A stretch of DNA of 64,000 nt, from the IMG/VR virus record IMGVR_UViG_3300021180_000006, positions 22,799 to 86,798 of that record. One strand, written 5' to 3'. The translations under genes and the position numbers were made by a program. The DNA is from a virus. Under the pieces are notes generated by a model. The model was not told the origin of the DNA, made no database searches, and worked only from the letters and a program-made list of their open reading frames with translations. Below, in pieces: positions 55,742 to 64,000 of the stretch (positions are counted from its first letter, which is position 1; each line of letters begins with the position of its first letter).

Positions 55742-56895
55742 CAGGGATGGGTGATGAGGAAGATCGTCGCGGTGCCTTTGGGTCCTCCGACTTTGACCAT
55801 TCCGAACGACCGATTCGGCCGCGTGCGGTACAGTTCCCAGCGCGTTTCCGGGGCATACATATGCTGGGCGAGGGCGAGACCCTGTGACATGATGGCCAAG
55901 GGATCAGCCAGGCCCGGCTGACCCGGATAGCCCACAGACCCAGAAAATCCGTAAAGACGATGATCCGAGATCAGACCCAGAAACGGCGACGACACTCCGT
56001 CATCATCGGACCCGATGAACTGATATACCGCGTTGATCGCAGCTTTTCCCGCATTCTGCGGCGATCCTACGTTGGCTTGACTTTTGGATATGCCGAACGG
56101 CTGTAGCTGGCCGCCGCCCTGGACATCGTTACCGCTGACCGGGCCGAGTTGGCCATCGACGAGGATCACTTGCCACGAATTGTTGTAGCCGCCCGATCCC
56201 GACGTAGAGAACGGCATGTAAAGACCACAGATCAGATGCCACTGGCCATCGTTGACTACTTGGCAGCTTTGCACTCCAAACGGAATAGCGCCGCCCTCGT
56301 TGTTGTCAAACATCGTGGCCGCAGCGTTGGCGGTGTTGACGCCGGAACCATCATAAATCTGCATGATAACGCCCATCGTGTGGCCGGGATAACCGGAGTT
56401 GTCGTTGCGATCGAAGGAATAGATATATGTGTCATGCGGCGTGTCACCAGCGGTGAAGGTGAGCGCTGAGTCGCTGGTGCGTATCCAAGCCGTCGCCATG
56501 TAGGCTTGGCCAAGCACGACGGTATCGGGGATTCCTCCGAAATCCACCGGGTCAACTGAGGTCGCAGATTGATAAGCGTAGGGCCGCGACTGAGATTGGC
56601 CAGAGAATATCCCCGCCATCCCCGCAGGATTGGGAATGCCAAACCAACACGTTCCCATCTGAGGATCGCCGGCGTGAAGCGTGTTCACACTCGGTGTCAT
56701 GTGCAGGCCATAAGGTCCGTAGTCCATCGCACACGGAGCCTTGGCCGCGTTGGACATCGGCTCCCAGATCGGCCACCAAGCGTACAGATTTTTCGCCTGG
56801 AAGCTGTCCTGATTTATGCCGACAAACTCGTCGCGGGAAGGGCGCTGATCCATCCCCTCTGAGAGGCCGACGAACTTTTTCATCAGCGGCGTCAT
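55741..56895 (-). CDS. LamG/concanavalin-like virion adhesin
   Basis: 384 aa from ATG 56895; the extension to 57264 is shadow of the neighbouring gene. Residues 150-320 show the LamG pattern: YMATAWIRTSDSALTFTAGD, NDGQWHLICGLYMPFSTSGS, VILVDGQLG and ISDHRLYGFSGSVGYPGQPG. LamG domains bind glycans; expected at the tail tip or capsid surface. Confidence 0.7.
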   Translation of the reverse strand: MTPLMKKFVGLSEGMDQRPSRDEFVGINQDSFQAKNLYAWWPIWEPMSNAAKAPCAMDYGPYGLHMTPSVNTLHAGDPQMGTCWFGIPNPAGMAGIFSGQSQSRPYAYQSATSVDPVDFGGIPDTVVLGQAYMATAWIRTSDSALTFTAGDTPHDTYIYSFDRNDNSGYPGHTMGVIMQIYDGSGVNTANAAATMFDNNEGGAIPFGVQSCQVVNDGQWHLICGLYMPFSTSGSGGYNNSWQVILVDGQLGPVSGNDVQGGGQLQPFGISKSQANVGSPQNAGKAAINAVYQFIGSDDDGVSSPFLGLISDHRLYGFSGSVGYPGQPGLADPLAIMSQGLALAQHMYAPETRWELYRTRPNRSFGMVKVGGPKGTATIFLITHP

Positions 56896-56899
56896 GTGG

Positions 56900-57286
56900 T
56901 TACTGGTTGATGATCGCGGTCGTGACTTCCTGAGTCTGAACCTGTACCGTCCACGTCGCAACTGACCCGCCACCGGACAACACTTGTACGGCGTACTGCC
57001 CTGTCTCAAGCCGAAGACTGACCTGCTGCAAACCGCCTGACTGGCGTGGCAATCCCAGAGGTTGAAGCGGCTGCGTATCGAAGGTGTTTCCGCCGTCTGT
57101 CGAGCGATAAGCGAAGACTTGCGGTCCGGCCGAAACGTTGGTGGGGAACTGAACGATGATCGGGATCTTGATCTGCCACGCCTGCGTGATGTTGACGGTG
57201 AATGTGAAGGACGAAGATTGCCCGATGCCGATGCCGGCTTGAATCGTCGCGGTCCAGGTTTCAACAGGTGTTGCGACGGTGCTCAT
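56900..57286 (-). CDS. Small virion protein
   Basis: 128 aa. All-beta: TWTATIQAGIGIGQSSSFTF, VFAYRSTDGGNTFDTQPLQP (an Asp-box-like STDGGNTF) and YAVQVLSGGGSVATWTVQVQ. Immediately upstream of the LamG gene. Not recognised. Confidence 0.6.
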   Translation of the reverse strand: MSTVATPVETWTATIQAGIGIGQSSSFTFTVNITQAWQIKIPIIVQFPTNVSAGPQVFAYRSTDGGNTFDTQPLQPLGLPRQSGGLQQVSLRLETGQYAVQVLSGGGSVATWTVQVQTQEVTTAIINQ

Positions 57287-57960
57287 CTATACCCCACTGC
57301 CATCTCTGGCTCTTGAAGTTCCACCACATCCGGGTCGTAGTCGGCCAGCGATAGCGCCCGCATTTGCAGGTGATGGCACTCGACGCGCATGGCGCAGACG
57401 GCCTTGATCTTCAGTTTCTTCAGACGCAGGAAAAACGAGTGGTCTTCACCGTAGCCGGAAATACGGGAGAACGGCTGCTCTTTCAATTCATCCTCGATTC
57501 GCTCGAACACGCTCCGCTTGACCCACAGACACCCGGCCCCGGCGGAATCGACCTCCAGGACCTCGACCGACTCATCCCATGCCCCAACCGGATGAAGCCC
57601 TTCGCCCTGCAATCGGAAAACCACCGGAGAGTGCGGCGGGTCTTTGTACTGGTAGACGGCGGTGACGACTTCCGCCCCGGTGCGATCCGCCACGTTGAGC
57701 AGCCGGTAAGCGATGTCCGGGTCGAAAGCATGGTCCGTGTCAAGCATCAGCAGCCAATCGCCCCGCATGTTGTCGGCCATGATGTTGCGGGCAACGTCGT
57801 GGATGCTCACACGCGGCGGTCGCGGGTAGTGGATGCACTCACCGGGCAGGCAGAGGTATTGCGCGTTCCACTGGATCAGGTCGGCAAAGGAATCGACGAA
57901 CGGGGAGAGAACGGCAGGCGTTCCGCCCATTCTTGCCACCGTGCCGATGTATTTGTTCAT
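57283..57960 (-). CDS. GT-A glycosyltransferase-like protein
   Basis: 225 aa from ATG 57960, which overlaps the upstream stop. YIGTVARMGGTPAVLSPFVD, then RGDWLLMLDTDHAFDPDIAY with the DTD motif, TAVYQYKDPPHSPVVFRL, and ISGYGEDHSFFLRLKKLKIK with the ED acceptor motif. Clear GT-A layout. Confidence 0.75.
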   Translation of the reverse strand: MNKYIGTVARMGGTPAVLSPFVDSFADLIQWNAQYLCLPGECIHYPRPPRVSIHDVARNIMADNMRGDWLLMLDTDHAFDPDIAYRLLNVADRTGAEVVTAVYQYKDPPHSPVVFRLQGEGLHPVGAWDESVEVLEVDSAGAGCLWVKRSVFERIEDELKEQPFSRISGYGEDHSFFLRLKKLKIKAVCAMRVECHHLQMRALSLADYDPDVVELQEPEMAVGYR

Positions 57961-59150
57961 CAGGAGCACGCGACTTCCTCCATCACTTCCGCCCACTGCT
58001 CGTACTGGTCCACGATCCGCTCCCAATCGAACTTCGCGCGAGCCCATTCCATCATGGGTCCGCGTATCTGTTCTTGCAGCGACAGATCGCTCGTCAGCCT
58101 GCGGATTTCATGGACGTACTGAGCCATCACCAGCGGCTCGTTGGCGGGATCGCCGTTGATGAAGATGCCGTGCCGCACGTTGTCAGCCAGCGCCCAGAGC
58201 GGATTGGTGATGGGGATTGCCCCGCACGCCTGGGCAGACATGCAGGTAATGCAGGATGTCTCGGTAAACGTCGTCGGATAGACCCAAAGCCCCGCCGACA
58301 GGAACTCGCGGTCGAGCTGCGTCTGCCCGATTCGCCCCAGCCACGTCACGCCCGGCTGTTCCAGTCCCGGCCCGCATTCGGCTTCGACGTTCTGCCAGTA
58401 TTTGCCCTGGTCGTCTATCTCGACTGGCGGCTTTGTCCTGTCGCCGCACGCCCTACGGACGGCCCAATACTTTTTCTTGCACTTCTTGATGTTGTCCCAT
58501 CCGTAGGCAACGGTGAGGGACAGTCGCGGCTCGAACTCGCGGGCACGCCGGAAGATTTTCAGGAGGGACGGGAGGCCGCGGTCGGGGCTGCTAGAGTAGA
58601 TGAGTTTGAAGGGGTCACGTCCTATCTGTTTGATCCCCTCGATTCTCTCGACGTTGATCCCATTGCTCGACAGGTGAATCTTGCCTTCAAGCGTCGGCGA
58701 CCTCTGTACCAAATACTCCGCCTGCGCCTTGCACAATGCGAGACATCGATCCAGCTTCGTAATCCGTTCGGCTGAAATGCCCTGCGGATTGTCCTTCCAT
58801 CCGCTCGCGAAAAACTGATCTGGATAGCACACATCCTGACAGACAAGCCACGTCGTCTGCTCGGGATGGTCCACGGGGAAGTTATCCAGTGCAGACGGGC
58901 AACGTGACAAAACCCACACGCCGGGAGCGGCAAAGTCGGCGGCTTCAAGCGGAAGCCAGCGGGCGTTGCCGTCGTATTCGGGGCAGTTGTCGCGGAGCGG
59001 GGCGTAGACCGTGACGACGTGCCCGCGAGCGGCAAGACGACGGGCCATCTCGACAACCGAAGTCTCAGAGCCGCCTATCCCCGGATTCTCCGGGCTGCGG
59101 TGGTCCCACTTCTCAAAGTGGATCGGGCAGTAGAAATAAAAGGTGCGCAT
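57960..59150 (-). CDS. GT-B glycosyltransferase (family 4-like)
   Basis: 396 aa from ATG 59150, overlapping the fibre gene stop; the longer frame is shadow of the fibre gene. IGGSETSVVEMARRLAARGH is the N-terminal Gly-rich loop, FKLIYSSSPDRGLPSLLKIF starts the donor half, PGVTWLGRIGQTQLDREFLS and WVYPTTFTETSCITCMSAQA (with the ExxC-type E) and GAIPITNP follow. Strong GT4 pattern. Confidence 0.85.
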   Translation of the reverse strand: MRTFYFYCPIHFEKWDHRSPENPGIGGSETSVVEMARRLAARGHVVTVYAPLRDNCPEYDGNARWLPLEAADFAAPGVWVLSRCPSALDNFPVDHPEQTTWLVCQDVCYPDQFFASGWKDNPQGISAERITKLDRCLALCKAQAEYLVQRSPTLEGKIHLSSNGINVERIEGIKQIGRDPFKLIYSSSPDRGLPSLLKIFRRAREFEPRLSLTVAYGWDNIKKCKKKYWAVRRACGDRTKPPVEIDDQGKYWQNVEAECGPGLEQPGVTWLGRIGQTQLDREFLSAGLWVYPTTFTETSCITCMSAQACGAIPITNPLWALADNVRHGIFINGDPANEPLVMAQYVHEIRRLTSDLSLQEQIRGPMMEWARAKFDWERIVDQYEQWAEVMEEVACS

Positions 59151-62100
59151 CAGACGCGGTTGTTGGCGAATTCCAGCCAGGTCTTGAACAGGCTCCCGGC
59201 GGTGCTGATCTGAGAGAAGGCGATGGCGCCGTTGGCTTGGCCGGCGTTGTTCAGGTACGTCGAAGCGGGCGAGTAGGTGGCGCTGAACGAACCGTGGCCC
59301 GGCGAAGGTGCCATAGTGGCGGCGCTGCCCTGTCCCATCCGGCCAAGAGAAGACGCGAGCGAATTGGTGAAGCCGACGTAAGTCAACTGGCCGCTGAGCG
59401 TGAGGTTCGAGGCGTTGACCGACAGGGTGAAGGTTCTCCCGGCCGCGCCGCTGGTGCTGGCAGATGAACTGCTCGACGACGTGCTCGACGCCATGTTGAC
59501 GCCGATCCAGTAATCGCCCGGTGAAAGGGAAGATGCGAAGGCGAGAGGCACGATCTTGTTGGAGGCCCAAGCCGTCGTCGCCATCCAGGTTCCGGTCAAC
59601 GAGAAGGAAGACGTGGCGCCGGTCGCCCCAGTGGTGCTGCTGGAGTTGCTGATGCTGCTGGTCCATGATCCGTAGCCGGGCGCCCAGGTGGTGATGGTCG
59701 TCGCCGCGTTGATCGTCGTCATCGTGTTGCTGGTCAACGATGGGAAAGAGACGGTCGCGGCGGCGCTGGAGCTGATGCTGATGGTGCTGTTGGTGACGTT
59801 GAAGGCGTAGGTGTGACCCTCATAGGTAACGAAGGAATTCCGCGTCGAGGCGAAGGTCCACAGTTCATCGGTGAAGCCGCCCGAGCCCCGGCTGAACAGG
59901 TACAGGTCCACCAGGTTGGAGTTGGTGAAAGAGTAGGAGGCGTTGGCGTTGAAGCTGCTCGCCCCGCCGTTGCTGAACGTGACCGTGTTCGCCGCCGAGG
60001 TGCTAGTCAGGCTGGCGCTGGCGATGACGTTGACGACGTTGAAACTGAGGTAATTGTCGAGGCGGAAGGGCTGGAGGAACATCGTCCCCAAACCGCCGCT
60101 GGTCGTCGCCGAGCCGACATTGAATTCGTAAGGCTCGAAATACGAATTGGTGTAAGCGGGGACGCCGATGGAGATGGTGCTGGCATTGACGCTGATGGAG
60201 ACCAGACCCGTGCCGGAGAGTGATGAAGTCTGCGGGACGGAGACGACCCAGCCGGAATTCGAGGCCGCGATCGAGCATGCCCCGCTCCCGGCCATGGAAA
60301 TACTTCGGGCATCATAGCTTCCCGATGAAGTTCCGAAGGTGTTCGAGGAAGCGTAGACGCTGCCGGTTTGATTCGTCTGCGAGGCGGCCGAGATCGTCAC
60401 CGACTGGCCGTTCTGGCTGAGCGTGACGTTGTTCCCGCCCGCCAGAATCGCGGTGCCGCTGGAGATGAGGGCATAGCCAGCGCCGGCTGAGGTCGAGTTC
60501 CCGGCCAGGCTCAGGTCAACGCAGTTCTGGGTTTGCACCGTCTGCGTGAAGGCCGACACGGTGACGGAATTCCCGTTCTGCGAAAGCGTGACATTGTTCC
60601 CACCAGCCAGGACAAGCGTACCGCTGGAGACCAGAACGTAACCGGCCCCGGCTGAGGTCGAGTTTCCCGAGAGCGTGACATCGACGCAATTCTGTGTCTG
60701 CACCGTCTGCGTGAAGGCCGAGACCGTGACCGCGTTGCCGTTCTGGCTCAGGGTGACGTTGTTGCCACCGGCCAGGGTCATCGTGCCCGAGGAGATCAGG
60801 ACATAACCAGCTCCTGCGGAGGTCGAGTTGCCGGCGAGCGTGGCATCGACACAGTTCTGGGTCTGCACGCTCTGCGAAGCGGTTGCGGTGATGGTCGAGC
60901 CGTTGAGGCCGAAGCTGACGTTGTTGGAGTTGGAGAAGACGACGCTGCCGAGATTGCCACTATTAGCGCCCGCTGAGAAATTCACCGGAGCGGCAGCGGC
61001 GTTGGCACCGGAGATGGTGACCGACTGGCCGTTTTGCGAGAGCGTGATGTTGTTGCCGCCCGCCAGGATCGCCGTGCCGCTGGAAATCAGGATGTAACCG
61101 GCGCCGGCGGAAGTCGAGTTGCCCGACAAACTCAAGTCCACGCAATTCTGCGTCTGCACCGTTTGCGTCGGCGCGGAGATGATCCAGCCGGAGTTGGTCG
61201 CCGCGACACTGACCGCGCCGCTGCCGGCGATGCTGATCGACCGCGCATCATACGTCCCCGAGGTGCTGCTGAACGTGTTGCTGGAAGCGTAGAGGTTGCC
61301 GGTCTGATTAGTCTGGGCGACCGCGTTGGCAGCCGAGACCGTGACCGAATTCCCGTTCTGGCTGAGCGTGATATTGTTTCCACCGGCCAGGACCATCGTG
61401 CCACTGGAAATCAGGACATAGCCAGCCCCGGCCGAGGTGGAGTTGCCCGACAGCGTCACATCGACGCAATTCTGGGTCTGGACCGTCTGACTGGCGGCCG
61501 AGACGGTGACCGCGTTGCCGTTCTGGCTTAGGGTGACGTTGTTACCGCCCGCCAGCGTCATCGTGCCCGAGGAAATCAGGGCATAGCCGGCCCCGGCCGA
61601 GGTCGAGTTGCCCGCGAGGGTGGCATCGACACAGTTCTGGGTTTGAACAGTCTGCGCCGGCGCGGAAATCACCCACCCGGAATTCGAGGCCGCCACCGAG
61701 ACTGCGCCACTGCCCGCGATGGAAATGCTCCGGGCGTCGTAGGTGCCCGAAGAAGTGCCGAAGGTATTGCTCGAAGCATAGACGTTGCCCGATTGATTGC
61801 TCTGGGCGGCGAAGCTGGCGGTCGCGGTAATCGTCGAGCCGCTGAGTCCGAAACTGACGTTGTTTGAGTTGGAGAAGGTGACCGCCGAGAGATTGTTCGA
61901 GGTCGCGCCGGCTGACAGGTTGATATTGCTGATCGTGGCGGCATTCGACTGCATTGCCGTCGTCAGATAAGGCCCCGGCGATTGATAGTTGGTCGCGACG
62001 GTCGCCGTCAGCGTTGAGCCAGTCAGCCCGAAGGAGACGCCGTTGGAATTCGAGAACGTAAGAGCCGACAGGTTATTGGAAGTCGCGCCCGCCGAAATGT

Positions 62101-62662
62101 TGACGTTGGAGATCGTCGCCGCGTTCGACTGCATCGCCGTCGTCAGATAGGGCGGCAGATTTACACTGACCCCGCTGGTATTGACGGTGATCGAGCCGCC
62201 GGTGATCGCGCCGTTCACCCCCGCGTAGTTGCTGGAATTCTGCGACAGGTCCGCCGTGGTCAGGTAGGGCGGCAGGTTGACCGACACACCCGAGGTGTTC
62301 ACCGTGATCGAGCCGCCGGTGATCGCGCCGTTCGTCCCGGCAAACGCCGTTTCGATGTCGGTGATCGTCTTGACGGTGATGGTCGCGGCGATCTGATCGC
62401 CCACCACAATCGAGCGGGCCGAGGTTCCTTCCTGGGTTCGGACGATGGTCAGCGTGTCGGTCGAGACGTTGGTGACGCGGACGATCTCGGCATTGCTGGC
62501 CATCGGGATCGAGCCGGTCGGCCAGACGGTGGCATTGAACGGCACCGGGGGGAAAAGGCTGCCGCCACCGGCCGAAACGACCAGGGTGGTGCCGCTGGAC
62601 GCCGGCGCGGGCGCAGTGGCAACCAAGGTATACGCGAGGTTCTTGTGTTGATCGAAGGGCAT
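59150..62662 (-). CDS. Long repetitive tail fibre protein
   Basis: 1,170 aa. The N-terminus (MPFDQHKNLAYTLVATAPAP, then IVRTQEGTSARSIVVGDQIA) is a head-side attachment module common in phage fibres. Residues 110-830 are many related strands-and-turn repeats with NNVSFGLNGSTITAT and VQTQNCVDATLAGNSTSAGA as repeat units. The C-terminal 300 residues are Ser/Thr/Ala-rich and unique, the likely receptor-binding or trimerising part. No chaperone or protease motif seen. Confidence 0.8.
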   Translation of the reverse strand: MPFDQHKNLAYTLVATAPAPASSGTTLVVSAGGGSLFPPVPFNATVWPTGSIPMASNAEIVRVTNVSTDTLTIVRTQEGTSARSIVVGDQIAATITVKTITDIETAFAGTNGAITGGSITVNTSGVSVNLPPYLTTADLSQNSSNYAGVNGAITGGSITVNTSGVSVNLPPYLTTAMQSNAATISNVNISAGATSNNLSALTFSNSNGVSFGLTGSTLTATVATNYQSPGPYLTTAMQSNAATISNINLSAGATSNNLSAVTFSNSNNVSFGLSGSTITATASFAAQSNQSGNVYASSNTFGTSSGTYDARSISIAGSGAVSVAASNSGWVISAPAQTVQTQNCVDATLAGNSTSAGAGYALISSGTMTLAGGNNVTLSQNGNAVTVSAASQTVQTQNCVDVTLSGNSTSAGAGYVLISSGTMVLAGGNNITLSQNGNSVTVSAANAVAQTNQTGNLYASSNTFSSTSGTYDARSISIAGSGAVSVAATNSGWIISAPTQTVQTQNCVDLSLSGNSTSAGAGYILISSGTAILAGGNNITLSQNGQSVTISGANAAAAPVNFSAGANSGNLGSVVFSNSNNVSFGLNGSTITATASQSVQTQNCVDATLAGNSTSAGAGYVLISSGTMTLAGGNNVTLSQNGNAVTVSAFTQTVQTQNCVDVTLSGNSTSAGAGYVLVSSGTLVLAGGNNVTLSQNGNSVTVSAFTQTVQTQNCVDLSLAGNSTSAGAGYALISSGTAILAGGNNVTLSQNGQSVTISAASQTNQTGSVYASSNTFGTSSGSYDARSISMAGSGACSIAASNSGWVVSVPQTSSLSGTGLVSISVNASTISIGVPAYTNSYFEPYEFNVGSATTSGGLGTMFLQPFRLDNYLSFNVVNVIASASLTSTSAANTVTFSNGGASSFNANASYSFTNSNLVDLYLFSRGSGGFTDELWTFASTRNSFVTYEGHTYAFNVTNSTISISSSAAATVSFPSLTSNTMTTINAATTITTWAPGYGSWTSSISNSSSTTGATGATSSFSLTGTWMATTAWASNKIVPLAFASSLSPGDYWIGVNMASSTSSSSSSASTSGAAGRTFTLSVNASNLTLSGQLTYVGFTNSLASSLGRMGQGSAATMAPSPGHGSFSATYSPASTYLNNAGQANGAIAFSQISTAGSLFKTWLEFANNRV
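60365..61690. repeat. DNA repeat array within the tail fibre gene
   Basis: Six copies of a unit of about 170-180 bases encoding TQNCVD, GNSTSAGAGY and LAGGNN(V/I)TLSQNG, with an intervening longer unit. Copies differ mainly at synonymous sites, so they are old but kept under protein selection. Unequal exchange could change fibre length. Confidence 0.75.
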
Positions 62663-62678
62663 CGCTCAAAGGTGAAAG

Positions 62679-63089
62679 TCAGTTGATGACCACCATTGCA
62701 CTCGCGCCGGCCGGGGGAAGCTGCACGGTGAAATTGGCGGCGCTGACGGCAAAGTCGCTGCCGAAGTTGATGACCGCAATCGCGTTGTTGGAGCGGGTGG
62801 CGTTGTAGATCAAGGCCCCTCGCGCTGTGAACGTCGCCATCGTCCACACGGGATTGTTCCAGCTCAGATAAGCCGAATCGCCTGACAATCCCGCCGCGTA
62901 ACCCGAAAGCGCCATCCCCCCAGCCGTGTAGCCGCTGCCGACCACTTCACCGGCTGAGGTGTAAGCCGTCGTCGTCTTGTCCAGGTTCGCGCTTGAGGTG
63001 TACAGCGCGATCATGTACTGATCGCCCGGCTGGTGCAGCCCGGCCTGGAAATCCTGCTTGGCCTGATCGGTGAACGCGTGGGTGATCAT
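62679..63089 (-). CDS. Fibre-associated virion protein
   Basis: 136 aa. MITHAFTDQAKQDFQAGLHQ, IALYTSSANLDKTTTAYTSA and GEVVGSGYTAGGMALSGYAA match a small protein commonly encoded next to phage tail fibres. Its exact role is unknown to me. Overlaps the upstream gene by four bases. Confidence 0.65.
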   Translation of the reverse strand: MITHAFTDQAKQDFQAGLHQPGDQYMIALYTSSANLDKTTTAYTSAGEVVGSGYTAGGMALSGYAAGLSGDSAYLSWNNPVWTMATFTARGALIYNATRSNNAIAVINFGSDFAVSAANFTVQLPPAGASAMVVIN

Positions 63090-63484
63090 TCATCGCCGTC
63101 GTCGTTGTCGCTGCCGCCGATCTGGAGATCGATTTTAATTTGGTGCCCATTGTTCTCCACCTTATATGGGCCGTCACTAAACCGGTGTCCGCCCACGATG
63201 ACATCGCCGCAGCTCACGTAATAGCCGTAGACGTTCTCCGGGGGCTGGGGCGAGGTGGAGCGGAAAATCTGCTGCGGATAAACGATCGCCGGCTCTCCCT
63301 CGTTTTGCACTTCGCGCCAGCGGGCGGGGTCGAGCGGAATCGGCGAGTAGCCCAGGAAATTCGGTTGGGTGAAGAAATTCTCCTCGAAGTCCGGACGCAC
63401 GTCGTTGCCGAACAGGCGCAGGACCAGGTCGTTGCGGGCGGTGAGTCCGCGCAGACAGAGCACGATTGCAGCGCGGGTGAGCAT
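63086..63484 (-). CDS. Hypothetical virion-region protein
   Basis: 132 aa. AAIVLCLRGLTARNDLVLRL begins with a hydrophobic helix; residues 30-100 are Pro/aromatic rich (FLGYSPIPLDPARWREVQNE); the end is beta-rich with an acidic tail (GGSDNDDGDE). Not recognised. Confidence 0.55.
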   Translation of the reverse strand: MLTRAAIVLCLRGLTARNDLVLRLFGNDVRPDFEENFFTQPNFLGYSPIPLDPARWREVQNEGEPAIVYPQQIFRSTSPQPPENVYGYYVSCGDVIVGGHRFSDGPYKVENNGHQIKIDLQIGGSDNDDGDE

Positions 63485-63487
63485 CGA

Positions 63488-64000
63488 TTACTTTTCCCCG
63501 CCGGACGCCTCATCAGGCGGATTCGGCTCCACGGTAGGTTCGGGAGGCGCCGGGGGGGGCGAGGCGGGAAGAATGGGCGTTGGGTTCTGGGTAGTGATCT
63601 CGTCGCGGAATCCGGTGACCGTTCCATCGGCATCGCGGATGAAATGACGGGTCATTCCCGACGTCTCGTCTTTCACTTCCGAAGTCAATCCATCGGCATC
63701 GCGGACGATCGTATGAATCCCCGGAGCGCGAGGCGGCACGGTGACGTTGACGATCGGCGCTTCCACATTCACCTGCGCGGGAGGTGCCGGCGGCGGAAGG
63801 ACCGGGGCGGCCACGTTGACGATCGGCGCTTCGACGGTGATCTGCGGCGGCTCGGGTGGCTCGGGTGGATCGGGGAGCTGAATGATCGGAGCGAGATTCA
63901 CCACCGGCGCTTCCAGATACACATCGGGCGCAGCTGACGGCGGCGGGGCGTGCAGATGAATGACCGGCGGGTGCACTGTCACCTGCGGCGCGGCAGACGG
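63488..64000 (-). CDS. Pro/Val-rich repetitive protein, 5' end outside the window
   Basis: The frame is open through the right edge, so the N-terminus is missing. VEAPIVNVAAPVLPPPAPPA-type repeats (VxAPxVxV) are followed by two short repeats, HTIVRDADGLTSEVKDETSG and HFIRDADGTVTGFRDEITTQ, and a Pro-rich end. Probably an elongated virion linker or tail-spike component. Unknown family. Confidence 0.5.
   Translation of the reverse strand, partial: PSAAPQVTVHPPVIHLHAPPPSAAPDVYLEAPVVNLAPIIQLPDPPEPPEPPQITVEAPIVNVAAPVLPPPAPPAQVNVEAPIVNVTVPPRAPGIHTIVRDADGLTSEVKDETSGMTRHFIRDADGTVTGFRDEITTQNPTPILPASPPPAPPEPTVEPNPPDEASGGEK

Noticed and set aside
59150-62662. Diversity-generating retroelement target in the tail fibre
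   Set aside because: No reverse transcriptase, no template repeat with adenine-specific differences, and the fibre variation is synonymous.

Overview
The window is almost entirely one tailed-phage genome, most likely an integrated prophage or its excised form, from a GC-rich bacterium. It opens at the left edge inside a tyrosine recombinase gene. An early or replication arm runs rightward from about 1 to 9.4 kb. A very long late region runs mostly leftward from about 64 to 9.5 kb. Portal and terminase genes are not visible and are expected beyond the right edge, upstream of the capsid genes. The host is probably a planctomycete or a relative. That is inference from the GC-rich codon use, a pseudopilin-type gene, LamG and NHL virion proteins, and dispersed low-complexity hairpin repeats; no ribosomal or housekeeping gene is present to prove it.

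Early arm (1-9,390, + strand): integrase end, a chain of small ATGA-coupled genes, a DUF5131 (Gp37/Gp68) protein, a replication initiator-like protein with iteron-like palindromes inside its own gene, a DnaC-like helicase loader, CsrA behind a strong hairpin, and several small zinc-ribbon or unknown proteins. It meets the late region at a terminator near 9.4 kb.

Late region (9,483-64,000, mainly - strand): read in transcription order from the right it holds tail fibre and LamG adhesin genes (64-55 kb), a capsid protease (52.1 kb), a major capsid protein (50.4 kb) and a DUF2190 decoration protein (48.5 kb). A long block of glycosyltransferases, methyltransferases and phosphatases follows (47-31.5 kb), with a head-closure-like protein (32.8 kb) inside it. 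Next come a beta-helix protein, a beta-propeller/tail-terminator-like fusion (27.6 kb), tail tube (25.0 kb), tail-assembly chaperone with a probable -1 frameshift (23.3 kb), GPZ-like minor tail protein (21.7 kb), tape measure (18.3 kb), distal tail candidates, and a last trio of glycan enzymes. In all I count about 15 glycosyltransferase-like and 7 methyltransferase-like domains, which together look like a virion-surface or receptor glycan-modifying system.

Rightward cassettes interrupt this leftward region: zinc-finger and HNH genes, a secreted protein plus pseudopilin block, a methyltransferase, an excisionase-like regulator with a divergent partner, and small unknown genes. Two of these cassettes (28.9 and 52.1 kb) share a homologous leader of about 130 nt with a 12-bp stem supported by covariation between the copies; this is the best candidate for an undescribed element. 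Other notable structure: four long TCACTTG-type hairpins between structural genes, GA-rich tracts inserted both between and inside genes, a 64-bp repeat read in two frames, a 21-bp direct repeat flanking one gene, and decayed copies of the tape-measure 5' end and of an HNH gene.
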